Source of the DNA: Nageia nagi
Taxonomy: Eukaryota > Pinophyta
Reading direction: 5' to 3'
Assembly (NCBI GenBank): GCA_050084985.1
Contig: JBITNC010000002.1
Span: forward strand, 20,398,001 to 20,462,000
Length of the DNA: 64,000 bases
The position numbers were made by a program, and so were the translations under genes. Numbering within the stretch: the stretch's first letter is position 1; the number at the start of each line of letters is the position of its first letter. The notes under the pieces were generated by a model. That model did not search any database, was not told the DNA's origin, and saw only the letters and a program-made list of their open reading frames with translations. Positions 12,148-24,723 of the stretch are shown in pieces.

Positions 12148-12623
12148 TGTTGGAATGTATAATGCATTATTGTAAGTAGATGTATTAAATATTATATTTA
12201 AATTCACTAATACTCAAGAGTACTATTTGATACCTTAAGTATTTTAGTGAATATAATAATCTAACGTATCCTAAACTCCAAGTCATGAACATGCTCCTTA
12301 GGTTAAAGGTGTGCATGTCATGCTTAGATCATCCAAGGAGGGATTTTGGCCTATAAATAGAAGGCTCCCTTCTTGTAATGAGACACTAATTGAGGAGTAA
12401 AGATATGCTATAGGATAGAAGTGTAGGAGTTGAGATTAGGAAAATTGTAAGAGAGTTGTATTTGTGAGAGAAGTAAAGATCTAGTTAGTGGATGTACTCT
12501 TAATTGGAGGAACCATTTTATATCTTGTGTTGTGAGATTATTTTATGTATTATTGGATGTAATTGTGAGCTTTCATGTGATCTTGGTAGTTTAAGAATTA
12601 TAGTGTTAATATTAGTTCCTTCA
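12148..12623 (+). repeat. 3' LTR, 476 bp
   Basis: Collinear with the 5' LTR with no length change. TATA box TATAAATA at 12352-12359. Ends in TTCA, followed by the TAAGG target duplication. Confidence 0.92.
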
Positions 12624-12628
12624 TAAGG
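12624..12628. repeat. Target-site duplication TAAGG, right
   Basis: Second copy of the 5-bp direct repeat flanking the LARD-like element. Confidence 0.88.
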
Positions 12629-13499
12629 CAGATCAACATCACCCCCATTTAGACATTGCATTTTTAGGTCTTTGGATGTGATTTCACTTATCCCAAGACT
12701 CTTAATCTTTGATATTGTCAACATGAGCACATAGATCACATCTCTCCACCATTAGATCATCTCATTGCAAGATTAAAAGAGAGACAACATCACTTATAAA
12801 AGAAGAACCCTTATATATTTTAAGATATGCTAATTAATGATTATAAACCCCTTTTATCGTATTGAGTGTGAGAACTATATCTTCATCACTTGTAGGGAAA
12901 CCTACATTTGAGGTCTTGAGGTGATAGAAGGTTAGCCTTCAACTTACTTTAATCATTTGGAGAGGATATTATCGGTTCCATCACAAAAGGAGTAAAGAAG
13001 TCTTGAACTTAACCTTGTTGTTACTATAATTGGTAAGGCCCTGGAGCCATCCAAAATAACCCTATTAAAGGTAGTGTTAGTGTAAGCTCCTTAGGTCAAA
13101 AATATATTTATGTAATTACGCTTTTGCCATTACTATATCAATATAATTACATTTTATGTCTACAATTTGCCATTTATCTCCTTGTACTTGGATATTGGAT
13201 TTAGAATGAATATTTCATTATCAAATTCTTGTTTCTATTTCCTTATTGCAACGTTTGGTATCTTTAAGCAATTATGGATTATTTAAGCTTAATTTCGATA
13301 TATCTAGTTAAACGTTGGGTTATTATGTGCATTATGAACTTTTTTTTGATAGTTTCAAAGAAAGAAGGTTAACATCCCTCTCCTAGGGCATGTTTGAGCA
13401 TGATCCCTCGATTTGGGATCATCACATCAATTTTGCAAACTCAAAGAATCTATTAGGTTGGTGACGTTACCCTTAAGGGTGAGTGAAGGTTGATTTCTT
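12629..13499. other. Pre-insertion flank, no gene seen
   Basis: Continues the sequence interrupted at 3798. AT-rich, no coding frame above background. It may be interior of the related element that ends at 14761, which would make the LARD-like element a nested insertion. Confidence 0.45.
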
Positions 13500-14761
13500 A
13501 TTGAATTCATGTATGTGTTGACAACTGCATCTGTAGGAGGATTTTTTAGCTTTATGGTGTTGATATTTTATGTACGTATTCGTAGTTAGTTCGCTCCATG
13601 TGAAGAACTGGTTATACATGTTTTAGCATCTGATATTTTTTGCTAGTGTTATTTTAGTTATCCATATGTGAGGAACCTATATTTGCTTGTTGGTATTATT
13701 TATTTATCCATATATCAAGAACTCGTATGTGCTTATATTCTATTTGTTTGATGTTGATCAACATATATTTTTGATACAAGTGATTATGAGTATTGACTTG
13801 ACATCTTCATGATGATTTATAATGCACCATTGATCAATTTATGGATGATATTAATTGATTTATTTATCTTATATTGATATGAATATTTATACGATGCATC
13901 TAATTGATCTTATTTATGAGTTGCTTGTAACCTGTAGGTTTCTTCTTATAAGTGTAAGTTACCTACTTCAAGTGGGCATTCATGGAGGCTCCTCATGTCA
14001 ACTTGTTATTGAATGATAATTTTATATAGTGAAACCAATTGTGATTAATGATTGTATTATAAACCATTTGTCAAATGGTAAAGTAGTGAGCCTCAATATA
14101 AGATCTTGCTTATTTCTCAAAGATTTAAATGTTCCCATCTTTGATTGTATTTTTATGGAAGAAAACTCTCTTTTTTCTCTTATTTGCTCTACTTCAATAT
14201 TGCATTAAGGGGGAGTGTTGAAATGTATAATGCATTATTATAAGGTCTCTTAATGTAATTCACTTAATACTTAAGGGTTTCTCTAAATACCTTAATTATT
14301 TAGTGAATATGATAATGTAAATTCACTAATACTTTTAAGTATTTATGAATAAGATATTGTAACTTATCTTATACTCCATATCATGAGTATACCCTTTGGG
14401 TAAAAGGGTGATGCATGTCATGACATTGTACAATGGTTAAAAGGGTGATCCAAGGGAAGATTTTGACCTAAAAATAAAAGGTTCTTTTTTTGAGATTACT
14501 CATTCAAGTTTGTATCAAAGTTATACTCTTGTTTAGGTTGTAGGAGAAGTATTAAAGTGAGTTGTAAGAAAGAGAGTGCTCTTTGAGAATAAGATCTTAG
14601 ATTAGTGGATGTACTCTCATGGTTGGAAGAACCACTTATATTTGATATCATCTTGTGTGAATGTTACTTTTAATTTGTGTTCTTAATGATTAAGGATTTA
14701 AAGAGAGCTTTCATGTGATTTTTGGTAATTAAGGATTCAGTCTTATAGATTTACTCGTTCA
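13500..14761 (+). mobile_element. 3' end of a second, related LTR element
   Basis: From about 13500 the sequence follows the 3' interior of the 3799-12623 element: GTTAGTTCGCTCCATGTGAA, the ATCCATATGTGAGGAAC box, the GAGTATTGACTTGACATCTT unit and GATGCATCTAATTGATCTTA. A polypurine tract (14203-14215) and an LTR follow. No 5' LTR was found in the window, so it is truncated or was split by the neighbouring insertion. Confidence 0.78.
14216..14761 (+). repeat. LTR of the related element, about 546 bp
   Basis: Starts TGTTGAAATGTATAATGCAT, clearly homologous to the 476-bp LTRs but diverged and longer. It keeps the blocks TTAGTGGATGTACTCTCATG and GAGCTTTCATGTGAT and ends near TCGTTCA at 14761. The 3' limit rests on alignment to the other LTRs. 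Confidence 0.75.
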
Positions 14762-16639
14762 ATTTTTATATAATTACAAAAACTCCATATTATTCCTAGA
14801 ACGTTGTCATAATATTTTTTGAGATTTTCAATAATAAACTTTACTATAATATTATCATGTTTTTGTATCTCAATTATATATTATATCGTATAATTAATTG
14901 AATATGAGACACAAGTTATAATAGGGTCAACACATGATCAACTCAACCAACAACTAAGAGATACACACTATATACTAATCAATCATCATATAGAAATTAT
15001 TAATATCCTTGTAAACTTAATATACTTTCTTTCTTTTTAACTTCCATTTAAATTACTTAACTGAGAAAAATTAAAATTTAATTAATCATCAAATATTATA
15101 TTATTAAAAATCTACTCATTTACTTAAATAATTCTAATATATAATTTTGTTACCTATATGAATGAAAAGATCATCATTTAGCACTAAATGTAACTCTTGA
15201 TTTCACCAAAAATATGAAAGGAGCTGGTGGATCCCTCAATATTAGTTCTAGGTGGTGATGCTACCTCGCTCCCCATAGGTGCTGCAGCCAGCCTCGTTCA
15301 TCTAATAAAAATTCATTTTTTAATTTTAAATAAAAAGCTGGAAAAAAAAGCAAACGTAAAAACCAAAGGCAAGTCTATTAGGGTTAGGGTTAAATCCTTC
15401 CCAACATATGTTAGGGTTTGTGGATGTCTATTTATGTCACCGCTACAAGATTTTTGGTGAGAGCTTGCCTGTCAAAGAACTTGGTCAGGATTGTAGTGGG
15501 CGATTTGTTAAGATTGATCTGGTCAAATTAGATGCTGCATCTCTGTTGTTTTTAGAGCAGGATGTCTGTAACCACTAAATACATGCGGGGTAATCCTTTG
15601 AAAAACAGAGTATATTGAAGTCGAGAAATCGTTTCAGTCGCCCCGCTAAGCATGGGCGATTCGATTGTTGCTCGACTACATCAACTGTTCCCTGTATTTT
15701 TTTCTTTTTACATATTATTAAGTTTAGTAATTATTTTTTTTCTTTTCCAATTTTTTATTCTTCGTTGTCGTTTTAGCATTGATTTTGGATTAGTTGCTAT
15801 GAGTATAGGTGTTTTTGGAGCATGAATTCGATCCGTGAAGTTTCCAAATGAACGCTGATTGTGTATTTCATTACAAATTGTGGGTATTAAGCAAAAAACA
15901 CTTATATTACTAATCTACCTGACCTTCCCAACAATCCACCTACTGATGGTGGGCGTAGACCCCACCCCATTGGAAAGACGTTTTTTATTTCTTTGTTAGT
16001 ATCATGGTGGATAGGTTCTATTGATTTTAAGTACCAATCGTGGACTTATCCAACACCAGTCTTTAGCTTTATGTAGCAATAACAGCTCAATGAACACGTT
16101 ATAGTCTAGTTGCTGCAAAGAGAATCCCAGAAACAATGGTGCTTTCTAGTATAACCTTCGTGCCTAATAAGGATCTGTCCTATATAGGGGCTTACTAACA
16201 CAACCTTTTATTTAGGATTCTAATGTAATTTGGGGCGCCTGTTATGTCTAAAACGTGCAAATCTCTGAATGCATTGAAGGACTGCAAAATTAAATAGTAT
16301 TATTTTGGTATAAGTTGAAACTTTAAAAAATAATTAAAGATCGGCTTAAAGGTTCTCAAAATAAGATCTTGGAATCATTTTCGCAGGGTGAAATCAATTT
16401 TGAGACTCTTATAGAGGTTTTGTTTGTTTTTATTGATAGACCATTTTTTGTCTGTCCTTGATAGATGTGTGTTCCTTCTATATTCACATTGCAAATTCAT
16501 TAGCATACTGTTACAAATTAACTCTAACCTACAATTGACAGATTGATAATTAATGAATAATTATTAACTAACATGAGATCCAATGTACTTTATAGTCTAG
16601 GATTAAAACAGTTTGCTTCATAACTACAGCTTTTAGCTG
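14762..16639. other. AT-rich non-coding DNA
   Basis: No gene is supported. A 77-codon frame at 15227-15460 has no recognisable domain. 15600-15680 is unusually CpG-rich for this window and holds a small TCGCCC...GGGCGA inverted repeat. Confidence 0.5.
15378..15420 (+). promoter_or_regulatory. Telomere-like / telo-box motifs
   Basis: TTAGGGTTAGGGTTAAA at 15378-15394 and TTAGGGTTTG at 15411-15420. Short telo-boxes are common in promoters and 5' leaders of plant translation-related genes, and they also occur as interstitial telomere scars. No adjacent gene is recognisable, so the role is unknown. Confidence 0.35.
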
Positions 16640-17040
16640 TAGAGAATGCCATGCTTCTGGTCCTCAATTGCAGCATTATCCAGTGAACTTTTTCGGAAGG
16701 GAAACTTTCCTCTCAAAAGCATCGCAGTCAATGGAGATAACTTAGGGTTCAGGAAGGTATTTTGTTTTGACCCAACTAATATCCGAAAAAGTATTTGGAG
16801 GGTTTCACTCAAGTTAACACCAAAATACTAAAGAAGCATTAGATGGGAAATTGTAACTCCGTTTCAAAGTTTATGCAACCTACTTCCTCCTATTGGAGCC
16901 CATTAAAAGTAAACAGTGTCCATGCAGATATCACAATGACATTTGTCTTGTGGAACATCAGAGGACTAAATAACCGCTCTGGTGAATGTGTTGTCAAATT
17001 CCTTATTGGTCTACAAATTTGTATTTTATGCCCCTGAGAG
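16640..17040 (+). pseudogene. LINE fragment: ORF1 end and endonuclease start
   Basis: At 16936 a frame begins MTFVLWNIRGLNNRSGECVV, the classic N-terminus of a plant L1-type ORF2 endonuclease (S/LWNIRGLN). It stops after about 33 codons. The preceding frame (16646-16831) could be the tail of ORF1. Nothing of the reverse transcriptase follows, so this is a short 5'-ORF2 remnant. Confidence 0.7.
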
Positions 17041-19105
17041 GAATGGAAGCTGGATTGGCTACCAGTATGGAATTTTACGAACACTACCTTCTAGATGTGA
17101 GGCATTGACACTTTGGGGTCAAAGGGGCTCTCTTGAGACATTTTTACGTTAAAATCCCTATACATTCTATTGTTTTTCAGTCACAATTTCTCATTCATGT
17201 TTTGACAATACTGCGATATGGTCTTATCTGCTAATGAGAAGGGGAATCGGGCTTTCCCCGATTACAGGAGCGTGAAGTACTTCTGTTATTTTATCAACCA
17301 AAAGAAGCAACAAAATATGAAACCTATCTTATGACTACTTTATGTGGAATAGAAGCTACAAAATATGTGAGACAAATCTAATGACTACATTACTTGGAAT
17401 AATAGGTATTCGATGGTGCATTCGTATGGTTGCTGAAAGAACAAGCAACCTGTTCCCAAGAACAGATTGGAATATTTAGTGTAAAACCTGATGAGTTGTC
17501 CTTTTCATGAGACTGAATCATGTAAGTTCCACCAGCGTATCAAAATGGAAAGTAGGCCGTAGAACAGAAATAAAATAAGTAATTTAGTGCCAGCTTAAGT
17601 GCCTCTTGTCATCAAGAAATTAGCATCACTCAAAATGTAAAGCAAGAATTGAGCAAATATCAAAATAATAATAACTCCCAAGAGATTTCTTTTGGCTAGA
17701 TTCAAATTTTAATGTATAGAAGTATTGTGAACACTGAAAACAAATACCCACACGTGCATTCTAAGAGCTTTACGAGGTATGGGTGACTCTCAAGCATCTA
17801 TGTTGAGCATAAGGATCCATGATTGAGCATGTGAAGAGTCTAGATATCCATGTTGGGTTTGGATTTACCCTTAGGCACTATTGTTGGGTTTTGTGAGGCT
17901 TATGGGAAGCTAATGTTGGATTAGGAAGGTTGGGTGATGATTTGAGTTGTGATCCACATATTTTTGATATTGAAACCCTTCTCTTTGAAGTACCAAAGAT
18001 TTGATGGTGTGAAGCAACCTTGATTGTCATGCACAAGGAATGTCAGAAGATGTGGAACACCTTTGACTAGCGGTTGAGGTGAATGTTTGTGTGATATGAG
18101 ATTGCCCTACCTAGAAGCATACTTTTGATAATGATCTTATCAAATGGAATAGTAGATGATTACCAACATTATGGGGTTATTTTGTTCACCTTGGTTTACC
18201 ATTTTGTTTTTACACGTAATTTATACCATACACCTTTGCTTTCAAGATAACATGAATGTAAAAATAAAAACCTAGGTTTCTACAATGAATTTGATAGTTG
18301 GAAGAATATTAAATTCATCAAAAAGATAAAAGCATTTACAATGAAAACATACACTAATCAAGAAGAGATAACAATATTAGGTCATTAAAGATATATAACT
18401 AAAATTAATTAAATAAATCATATTATATTTTAAGATAAATTCTTAATATGAAAATAGCAAACATTAAATAAAATTAACAAAAATAACCATTATATAACAA
18501 TGTACATGTAATAAAATGGATCAATATATGAATACAAAAGGTTTGAATTAGATGCATAACTATATGTTGACATTAAGTTTCATCATTTACCTCTTACTTA
18601 AAATATAGTACATTTCATCTTTTGATTATAGAATACAATATGATTAAAAAATATCCAAATTCCTATACTAATTGAATCAAATATGAATTTCACTTTAAAA
18701 CTCTACAATTCAATCCCTCAATCACTTTAGGTTTTTTTTTTAGGAATATATGGAAGATAAAATTCATATAGGACCTTATTAATTATTGTGAGGAAAGAGT
18801 TGAAAAATTAACCTATAAGAGTATATCAATTATCTTAAAAATATGGTTAAAGATTTTAATAAAATAACATTAATAAACAAAGCAGCCACAATAATGTGGC
18901 AAAGCTTATCCATCAAACCATGTCAAGTCGATGATGGTGGGTCCATGTATTTTTTAGCAATAAGGTTAGGAGAATCACATTGTTGTTATTATTTTAAAAA
19001 AAAATTATAAAGAGAATCGCAGTGGTTATTTGAATAATTGCATTGCGGTTCTCCAAATTTTTTTTTTTTGAAATAAAATTAACTCATCACAAGGTATTTT
19101 GTAAT
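17041..19105. other. AT-rich non-coding DNA
   Basis: Neither strand shows a credible exon. Minor items: a 7-bp hairpin AATCGGG/CCCGATT near 17246, and a GAGAATCGCA / TGCGGTTCTC inverted pair at about 19012 and 19045. Confidence 0.5.
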
Positions 19106-19172
19106 CAATGCTATGGTGTAATGGTAAAAATGTTGAATTTGAAACCCATCAACCCGAGTTCAAATTTCAACA
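19106..19172 (+). pseudogene. tRNA-Gln(UUG)-like sequence
   Basis: CTATGGTGTAATGGT fits the 5' half of plant tRNA-Gln, including the A box (TGGTGTAATGG). A TTTGAA stretch sits where the UUG anticodon loop should be, and CCCGAGTTCAAATTTC stands for the TPsiC arm and B box. The acceptor ends do not pair well, so it is a degenerate tRNA copy or the head of a tRNA-derived SINE, not a working tRNA. Confidence 0.5.
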
Positions 19173-19688
19173 ATGTATTTTTGTAAAATCTACATTTAGC
19201 TTTTTTTCCATCAAATTTTTTTAACCTATCGAAATTTTTTTTCTACCTAACATGATCTGATTACACTTGGGGGCGATCCGTTTGCTGGATAGCCTTTGCC
19301 CAATAATGCATAAGGTACCATATGAAAAAAAGATAAACATGTATAAATATTTAATAAACCATTGTGGTAATAGATTATTTTTCAATGCTAGATGATAGAT
19401 CTTAAAAGAATTAACATTTCAATAATGACATTTATTTAATTGAACATATATATATATATTTTAATATTATAAATTATTGATGTTGTTATGGTGTCTAAAA
19501 GGTATATGCATTAAGGTTTATGCATCCATATGCACTTATATTATCTATTCAACAAGATTTTTTTTGTTATCTATAAGAAATTTAAATTTGAACTTCTCAT
19601 ATCAAAAATTTTTCAACACTCTTGCTTCCAACTTTTCTATAATAATGGAGTTGGAGAGATGGGTAGTTCAAAGCTCTTGCATACAAGA

Positions 19689-19755
19689 TGTGAGAGGGCC
19701 GCCTCTCCCGAGGTGGTGAGTGTACGTGCACCCCGGGAGAGGCGGCCCTCTCACA
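19689..19755. repeat. Perfect 22-bp GC-rich hairpin
   Basis: Arms 19689-19710 and 19734-19755 are exact reverse complements, with a 23-base loop. The stem core is GAGAGGGCCGCCTCTCCC, very GC-rich within an AT-rich region. The loop contains GTGTACGTGCAC, which could extend pairing with one wobble pair. Sequences like TAGTTCAAAGCTC (left) and AGGTTCAAAACTC (right, B-box-like) flank it. It may be a small inverted-repeat transposon, a SINE part or a hairpin RNA source; none is established. Confidence 0.8.
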
Positions 19756-19799
19756 CAAGAGGCCTAGGTTCAAAACTCTTTGCCCTTAAAAATTGAAAC

Positions 19800-22700
19800 A
19801 TACCTAAAATCCTATCAAGTTGATGGTAGATGGGGATCATACCCCTGATGGATTTTGATGGCATTTAAGAGTTCATAATACTTTATATCAAGAAACAAAC
19901 TCCAACAAAAAAAAAGAAAAAAAATTCCTATAATAAAAAACCTACTTTAAAGAAATTAGAATATACAATGATAACTTAAAACTTACCCAAAAATTCCAAT
20001 CCTTCTACCTTTTAATGTTAATACCACATTAAATCTTATAAAATTACTTCACTTAAATTAAATTTTCAAATTGATTTCTATTAAAAAATAATTAACCTTT
20101 CCAAATGAATGAACATAATAAAACTTTTACCACAATATCATATCATATGAAATCTTCAATGAACATAATAAAACTTTTACCTCAATATCATATTATATGA
20201 AATCTTGTGAGGATGAAGTTATGAAGGAGATTATTAATGAAGAAAAACACACATCTACTAATATCATGAATTAACGATAGGATCAGATAATGCACGCAAC
20301 CCTATAAAAGTTTATTCCCAGCGTCTTATCTAACAGTGGGTCATCATAGAAGCTTCTTCTGCCACCTGTTGCACCAACACCGACGTTGACTAAAAATTTA
20401 TATACTCTGTGATCGGAGGAAGAGTTATCGGATCGCAACATGCTTTTCCAGAACTGGTATAGACAATAATAGATCAAGGGAAGAACGAAAGACAGAATCC
20501 CATTGCCTTTATTCAAGGAGGTAAGAAATACTATTCTTGGAAAATCAGTGGTTTGAATTGGATGGTGATTTTGTTGTGGGTAACAGAGATCTATCATAGT
20601 TTTCTTTTCCATTGTCGTATTGTGAATTCTGTTTCCTGCAGTGCTACAGGTCTTTAAGAGTTTGAGAGTTCCATAGCTAAGTGTAACGCTGTTGTCTTAC
20701 TTCTTGATCTATTGTATGAGTGTTTATAAAATCCGAAGTTTTTAAGTTCTCCCGTTGACTTATCTTCAGGGGAGAAACTATTGAATAGTTTTTGCTTTCA
20801 ATGGGGATGGTTTTTATTCAATATTGAGATGTGACCAATTCAAGATAACTGTAGGAATAAGCAGTTTAGGAGATCCTATGATTTTGGTGGTTGACTTTGA
20901 TTTGATCTTAGGATCTGTATCTCGCTTGCCCCTGTTTCTTGTTTTGAGGGTTGTTTTGTCATTAATACTGGGACATTGTTTTAGATACAAGGTGATATTC
21001 TGGGAGACAGGGGACCCGTCTCATTTAAATGAGATTATCAATGTGAGGATCAAGGAGTCCCTGTTAAGGGCTTAAGAGAGGCCACATTACCCAACCAAAT
21101 CTGATTAGCATGACAGCAAAATCATTTTGAGCATCACTAAGTGGGAAAGATGTAACCCAATTGCATCCTGGATAATTCGCAACTTGAGGATGGTCATGTC
21201 ACCTACTGGGAATGATATAACCCAATTGCCTCCTGGATAATTCACAACTGGAGAATGGTGATGTTACATTGCATGGATGTGCTGTCTGTGTTCCTCTCTA
21301 TCTTTAAAAGCTCCTTATGGTTGTCATGAAGTAAATTTGCATCTTCTAAGATCCTTATAGAATGAAAAGCCTCTTTGAGCCAGAGTTCCAACAAACCATA
21401 GCACTTCTTTTTAGCCCAATATGCTCTTATTAACATCAATTGGTTTTCATTCTTCTATAAGCTGCTTCTCATGTGTATTGTTCCTTTTGTTGGAAATTTC
21501 TTCTTATATATTCCCTAATTTTAGTTGATAAATGTGTTGGAGCTGCATGGCTGAGTTGATTGGGCACCACTTGTCTTTCAGTTTACAGAGGCAACCTTTG
21601 TGTGTATTAGAAATCTTTGCCTGTAACACCAGACATGTTGATTGCTTGGGCTTTTCGGACGATGGTAGCATTTGAGATTTCCCATTCAAGTTAGAAAACA
21701 GTTTCTTCAAAATCTATTTGCAGATCTTCTCTAGTTGAGATATGGGCAGGGGACCCATGGGAACAAGAACAAAGTTTGAGTTGTTTCAAGCTAGAGCACA
21801 ACAATTGTTCTAGGTAGATAAATCAAAGGGGATGGAGAAGATGGTGGTTTAGAAATCCCATACATATACAAGGGTAGGGGCTGAGAAAATGGAAAGGGCC
21901 AAAAATGCTTTAGTGGCTGAAACATGTTGATGGAAAAGACTTCAACTACACTTCCGTAAGTATAAACTGTCCCTTGAAAATATGATAGTTGGGCAAAATC
22001 TATCTCCCTTGAAACTCTTAAAATTTCTCATAAGATGTCTCCAAAGTCTTCTTAGTTAACAACGTTGAGGAGATGCTTGAGTTGACTCCATGAATGTTCA
22101 GTTTTGCACCAATGTTATATAACTAGTTAGCACATCTTTTGACCTCTTTGAAGTAACGATAAAATGACATAATCTTGAATCTGGATTAACTTTCTTTGCC
22201 TCATCTACTAATGCATACATATGGCTATTTTTGCAAGACTGAATTGATTGCATTGACAATTTTTGTTATCAGCTTAGATGGTGACAAATCCTTTACCAGT
22301 GACAATTTTTTGACCTCTTTTGAAGCTCAATCTCATCTATGTTATGTAAGATCCTGATAAGTCCATGTGAGCTATCTTGTATTTGATTGGCTTAGGCTCT
22401 TATGATAGGATTCAAAGCATTAAGGTTGGCCTTAGAGCTTAGAGTTTAGTGTTAGTGAAAAACAAGAGTATACATTTTTGAAAGCCCCATCAAGAGACCT
22501 ATCTCATTTTGTTAGTCTCTTCAACATGATTAAAATAACATATATCTTCGATAACTCTCTGAGTAAGGCCAAGATAGGATTATGAAGCTTAAAGCAGTAT
22601 AGTAGTCAAAATTGATAGCCATCTTATCTCAGGAGAGTAGAAAAGGGAAAAAAAGGATAGCTTGGTAAGAATTGCAAATTTTGAGGAGAAAGAAGTGTGT

Positions 22701-22879
22701 ATGAGCAACAATTAAAGGTAGCAAGCGAGAAATCTAGGGCAACACCATAATATTCCCTAGAATCAACAAGATATAGTAAGCCAACGAATACCAATTTTGG
22801 AAAAGAACATGCTTTGATAAATCAGAGGATAGAGAACCTTTTAACCCACAAAAATACAACAATTGAGGATGTATATTCT
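19800..22879. other. Non-coding DNA with small tandem duplications
   Basis: Two local duplications: GAACATAATAAAACTTTTAC at 20111 and 20161 (50-bp step), and TAACCCAATTG...CCTGGATAATTC at about 21151 and 21216 (65-bp step). A 109-codon minus frame (20283-20612) and an 83-codon plus frame (20824-21075) match nothing I know. A GGAG|GTAAG donor-like site (20519) and a CTGCAG acceptor-like site (20641) hint at exons without proof. Confidence 0.45.
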
Positions 22880-24720
22880 TGATTATTGGAACATAAGAAG
22901 ATTAGGTGAGGAAAAATTTGATGGAACTTAAGTTGGGAACTATGCCATGATGATCAAGGTCTAAGTGATGAGAAAGAAAGCTTTGGAAAATATAATTGTG
23001 GTAATTCAAATGAAGGACGTGACCCACAAAGGAAGACTCATTGTGTCTTTCATATGAACAAAAACCATAGGAGCAATATGGTAACAAAGAGGAACATTTG
23101 AGGAATACATATGGTTGCAACAACAATCGGGAGAGAAATCATGAAGAAAGTCAATGCTATATAGATAACATAGAGTACATATAGAGAATCGGGAATTGTA
23201 ATAGAGTAAGACAAGCAAAAGAATATCCAAAACATTGCAACATAATGCAAAAGAGGGCCATCAAAGGTATGAGGATTATGACTTTGATATTGATATAGAT
23301 GTATTGAAAGCATTTAATTTGTTCACTTGGTCAAATATGCTTGTATGAGAGATTCCTCAACTACCTTTAACTAGAAGAAAACCTTAGGGAATGTATAGCA
23401 AAAATGGAATGTATACTAAGATTGCGTAATGTACCAATACAAGGTCAAGTTTATTTGACAGTCACCCAATGAGATGGCAATGCATTAATTCAGATTATTT
23501 ATGAGTTGAAGTGTAGAGATTGAGTACCTAGTTGGTTAGAATTCAAAATGATGTTTTTGAAAAAATATGACAAAGAAGACTTAACATCTTATATTGTGAG
23601 GCTCATGCAAATTAAGAAGGGTTTAGTGGAAGAATACTTCAATGAATTCTTGAGTAACCTCAACTTTACAAGGGATGTACTTTTGGTATTTGGATTCACA
23701 ATATTTATAAGTGGGTTGAAGGATGATATCAAGAGGGAATTGAGCTTGCATAATCCTCAATCAATTGGAGGCTACAAGATTGGCTATAGTAGCTAAAGAC
23801 AAGACCAATGCATCAAAATTTCAAACAAGAAGAGATTACAACATAAGGCACTACTACAACGTGAGAAGAAAGAACAACAAAAGATATTTGTTTCAAATGC
23901 AAAGGGAAGTCGAATTGAGGATACATGTGTAGAAAAAAATTCACCATGGATATGGAAGATAGTGAGGAAGAGTTTCCCCATGAAGAAATGAGGCATGACA
24001 AAGGCCTTGATCAAGAAGAAAAGGCAATAGAGGATGAGGAGATGGGACTACTGAGATTCACACATATGGGAATGATGTTACCAAATAATCAAGTTTGTGG
24101 TTTTATTAAGAATCAAAGGGTGACTATACTAATTGATTTGGTTAGCACTCACAATTTCATCAGTATAGATATAACAAAGAAATCGGGGTTCTATGTGCAA
24201 AAAGTAGGAAAAATTAATGTGTTGATTTCTAATGGAGGGAAGGTAGCATGTGTAGGAAAGGTTTTATAAGGCTTATTATAGATAGTTACACATGAATGTA
24301 AATGTTGTATGTCATGGCTTGGGTGGAGTAGATGTAGTGTTAGGTTGCTAATTGTTGGTTCAATTGGGTGAAGTTACCATGAATTTTTACAATTTCATGT
24401 ATAATAGACAGAAAATGGGAGGCAAACCAAGTTGCTAGGGTTGCAATCACCAACTTCAAAAGTCATAATTTCATATTTGATTAGATATTCAAAAAATGAG
24501 GAAGAGGAGCGAGGAAATAGATTCTCTTTATAGGTAAAGGAAGAATAACAAAGTGTGGGAAGATATTTCAAGAAACCAAAGGAATTCCGTCTATTAGAAC
24601 TTGTGTTTATGTAATCGACCTAATCCTCGAAAGCCAACTAACTAATATTAGGTTGTACAGATATCCCCAACCACAAAAAATGAGATTGAGAAGTTGTTAG
24701 AAGAAAATGTTGGAGTAGGG
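22880..24720 (+). pseudogene. Ty3/gypsy relic: gag, zinc knuckle, protease, RT start
   Basis: Gag: from about 23440 the frame reads WLEFKMMFLKKYDKEDLTSY, then QIKKGLVEEYFNEFLSNLNF and GLKDDIKRELSLHNPQSI (to 23796), typical of plant gypsy gag. A knuckle remnant lies near 23920. Protease: RVTILIDLVSTHNFISIDIT at about 24117 matches the retropepsin active-site region, but the D-S/T-G triad reads D-L-V, so it is dead. At 24655-24715 the text RYPQP with EIEKLLEE, across a frameshift, matches the start of the RT domain. The element breaks there at the terminus of the next element. Many stops and frameshifts. Confidence 0.8.
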
Positions 24721-24723
24721 TGT

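Larger units (their letters stand above)
3799..12623 (+). mobile_element. LARD-like non-autonomous LTR retrotransposon, 8.8 kb
   Basis: Complete element: 476-bp LTRs at both ends (3799-4274 and 12148-12623), a tRNA-iMet-type primer-binding site just inside the 5' LTR, a polypurine tract just before the 3' LTR, and 5-bp target duplications TAAGG (3794-3798 and 12624-12628). The LTRs differ at about 36 positions by hand count (roughly 92% identity), mostly transitions, so the insertion is old. The 7.9-kb interior shows no gag, protease, integrase or reverse transcriptase motifs in any frame; it holds only short frames, a coiled-coil coding relic and families of tandem repeats. That fits a large retrotransposon derivative mobilised in trans, presumably by a copia-type partner because of the primer site. 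Extreme decay of a former copia element is the alternative, but intact termini with no trace of RT argue against it. Confidence 0.9.

Noticed and set aside
17246-17264. AATCGGG/CCCGATT hairpin resembling a terminator
   Set aside because: Bacterial-type terminators are not expected in plant nuclear DNA, and such short pairings occur by chance.
20283-20612. 109-codon minus frame
   Set aside because: No recognisable family and no supporting neighbour. Kept only as a note within the non-coding stretch.
22902-23313. Several minus-strand frames of 74-87 codons
   Set aside because: They are opposite the plus-strand gypsy gag leader and have no domain.
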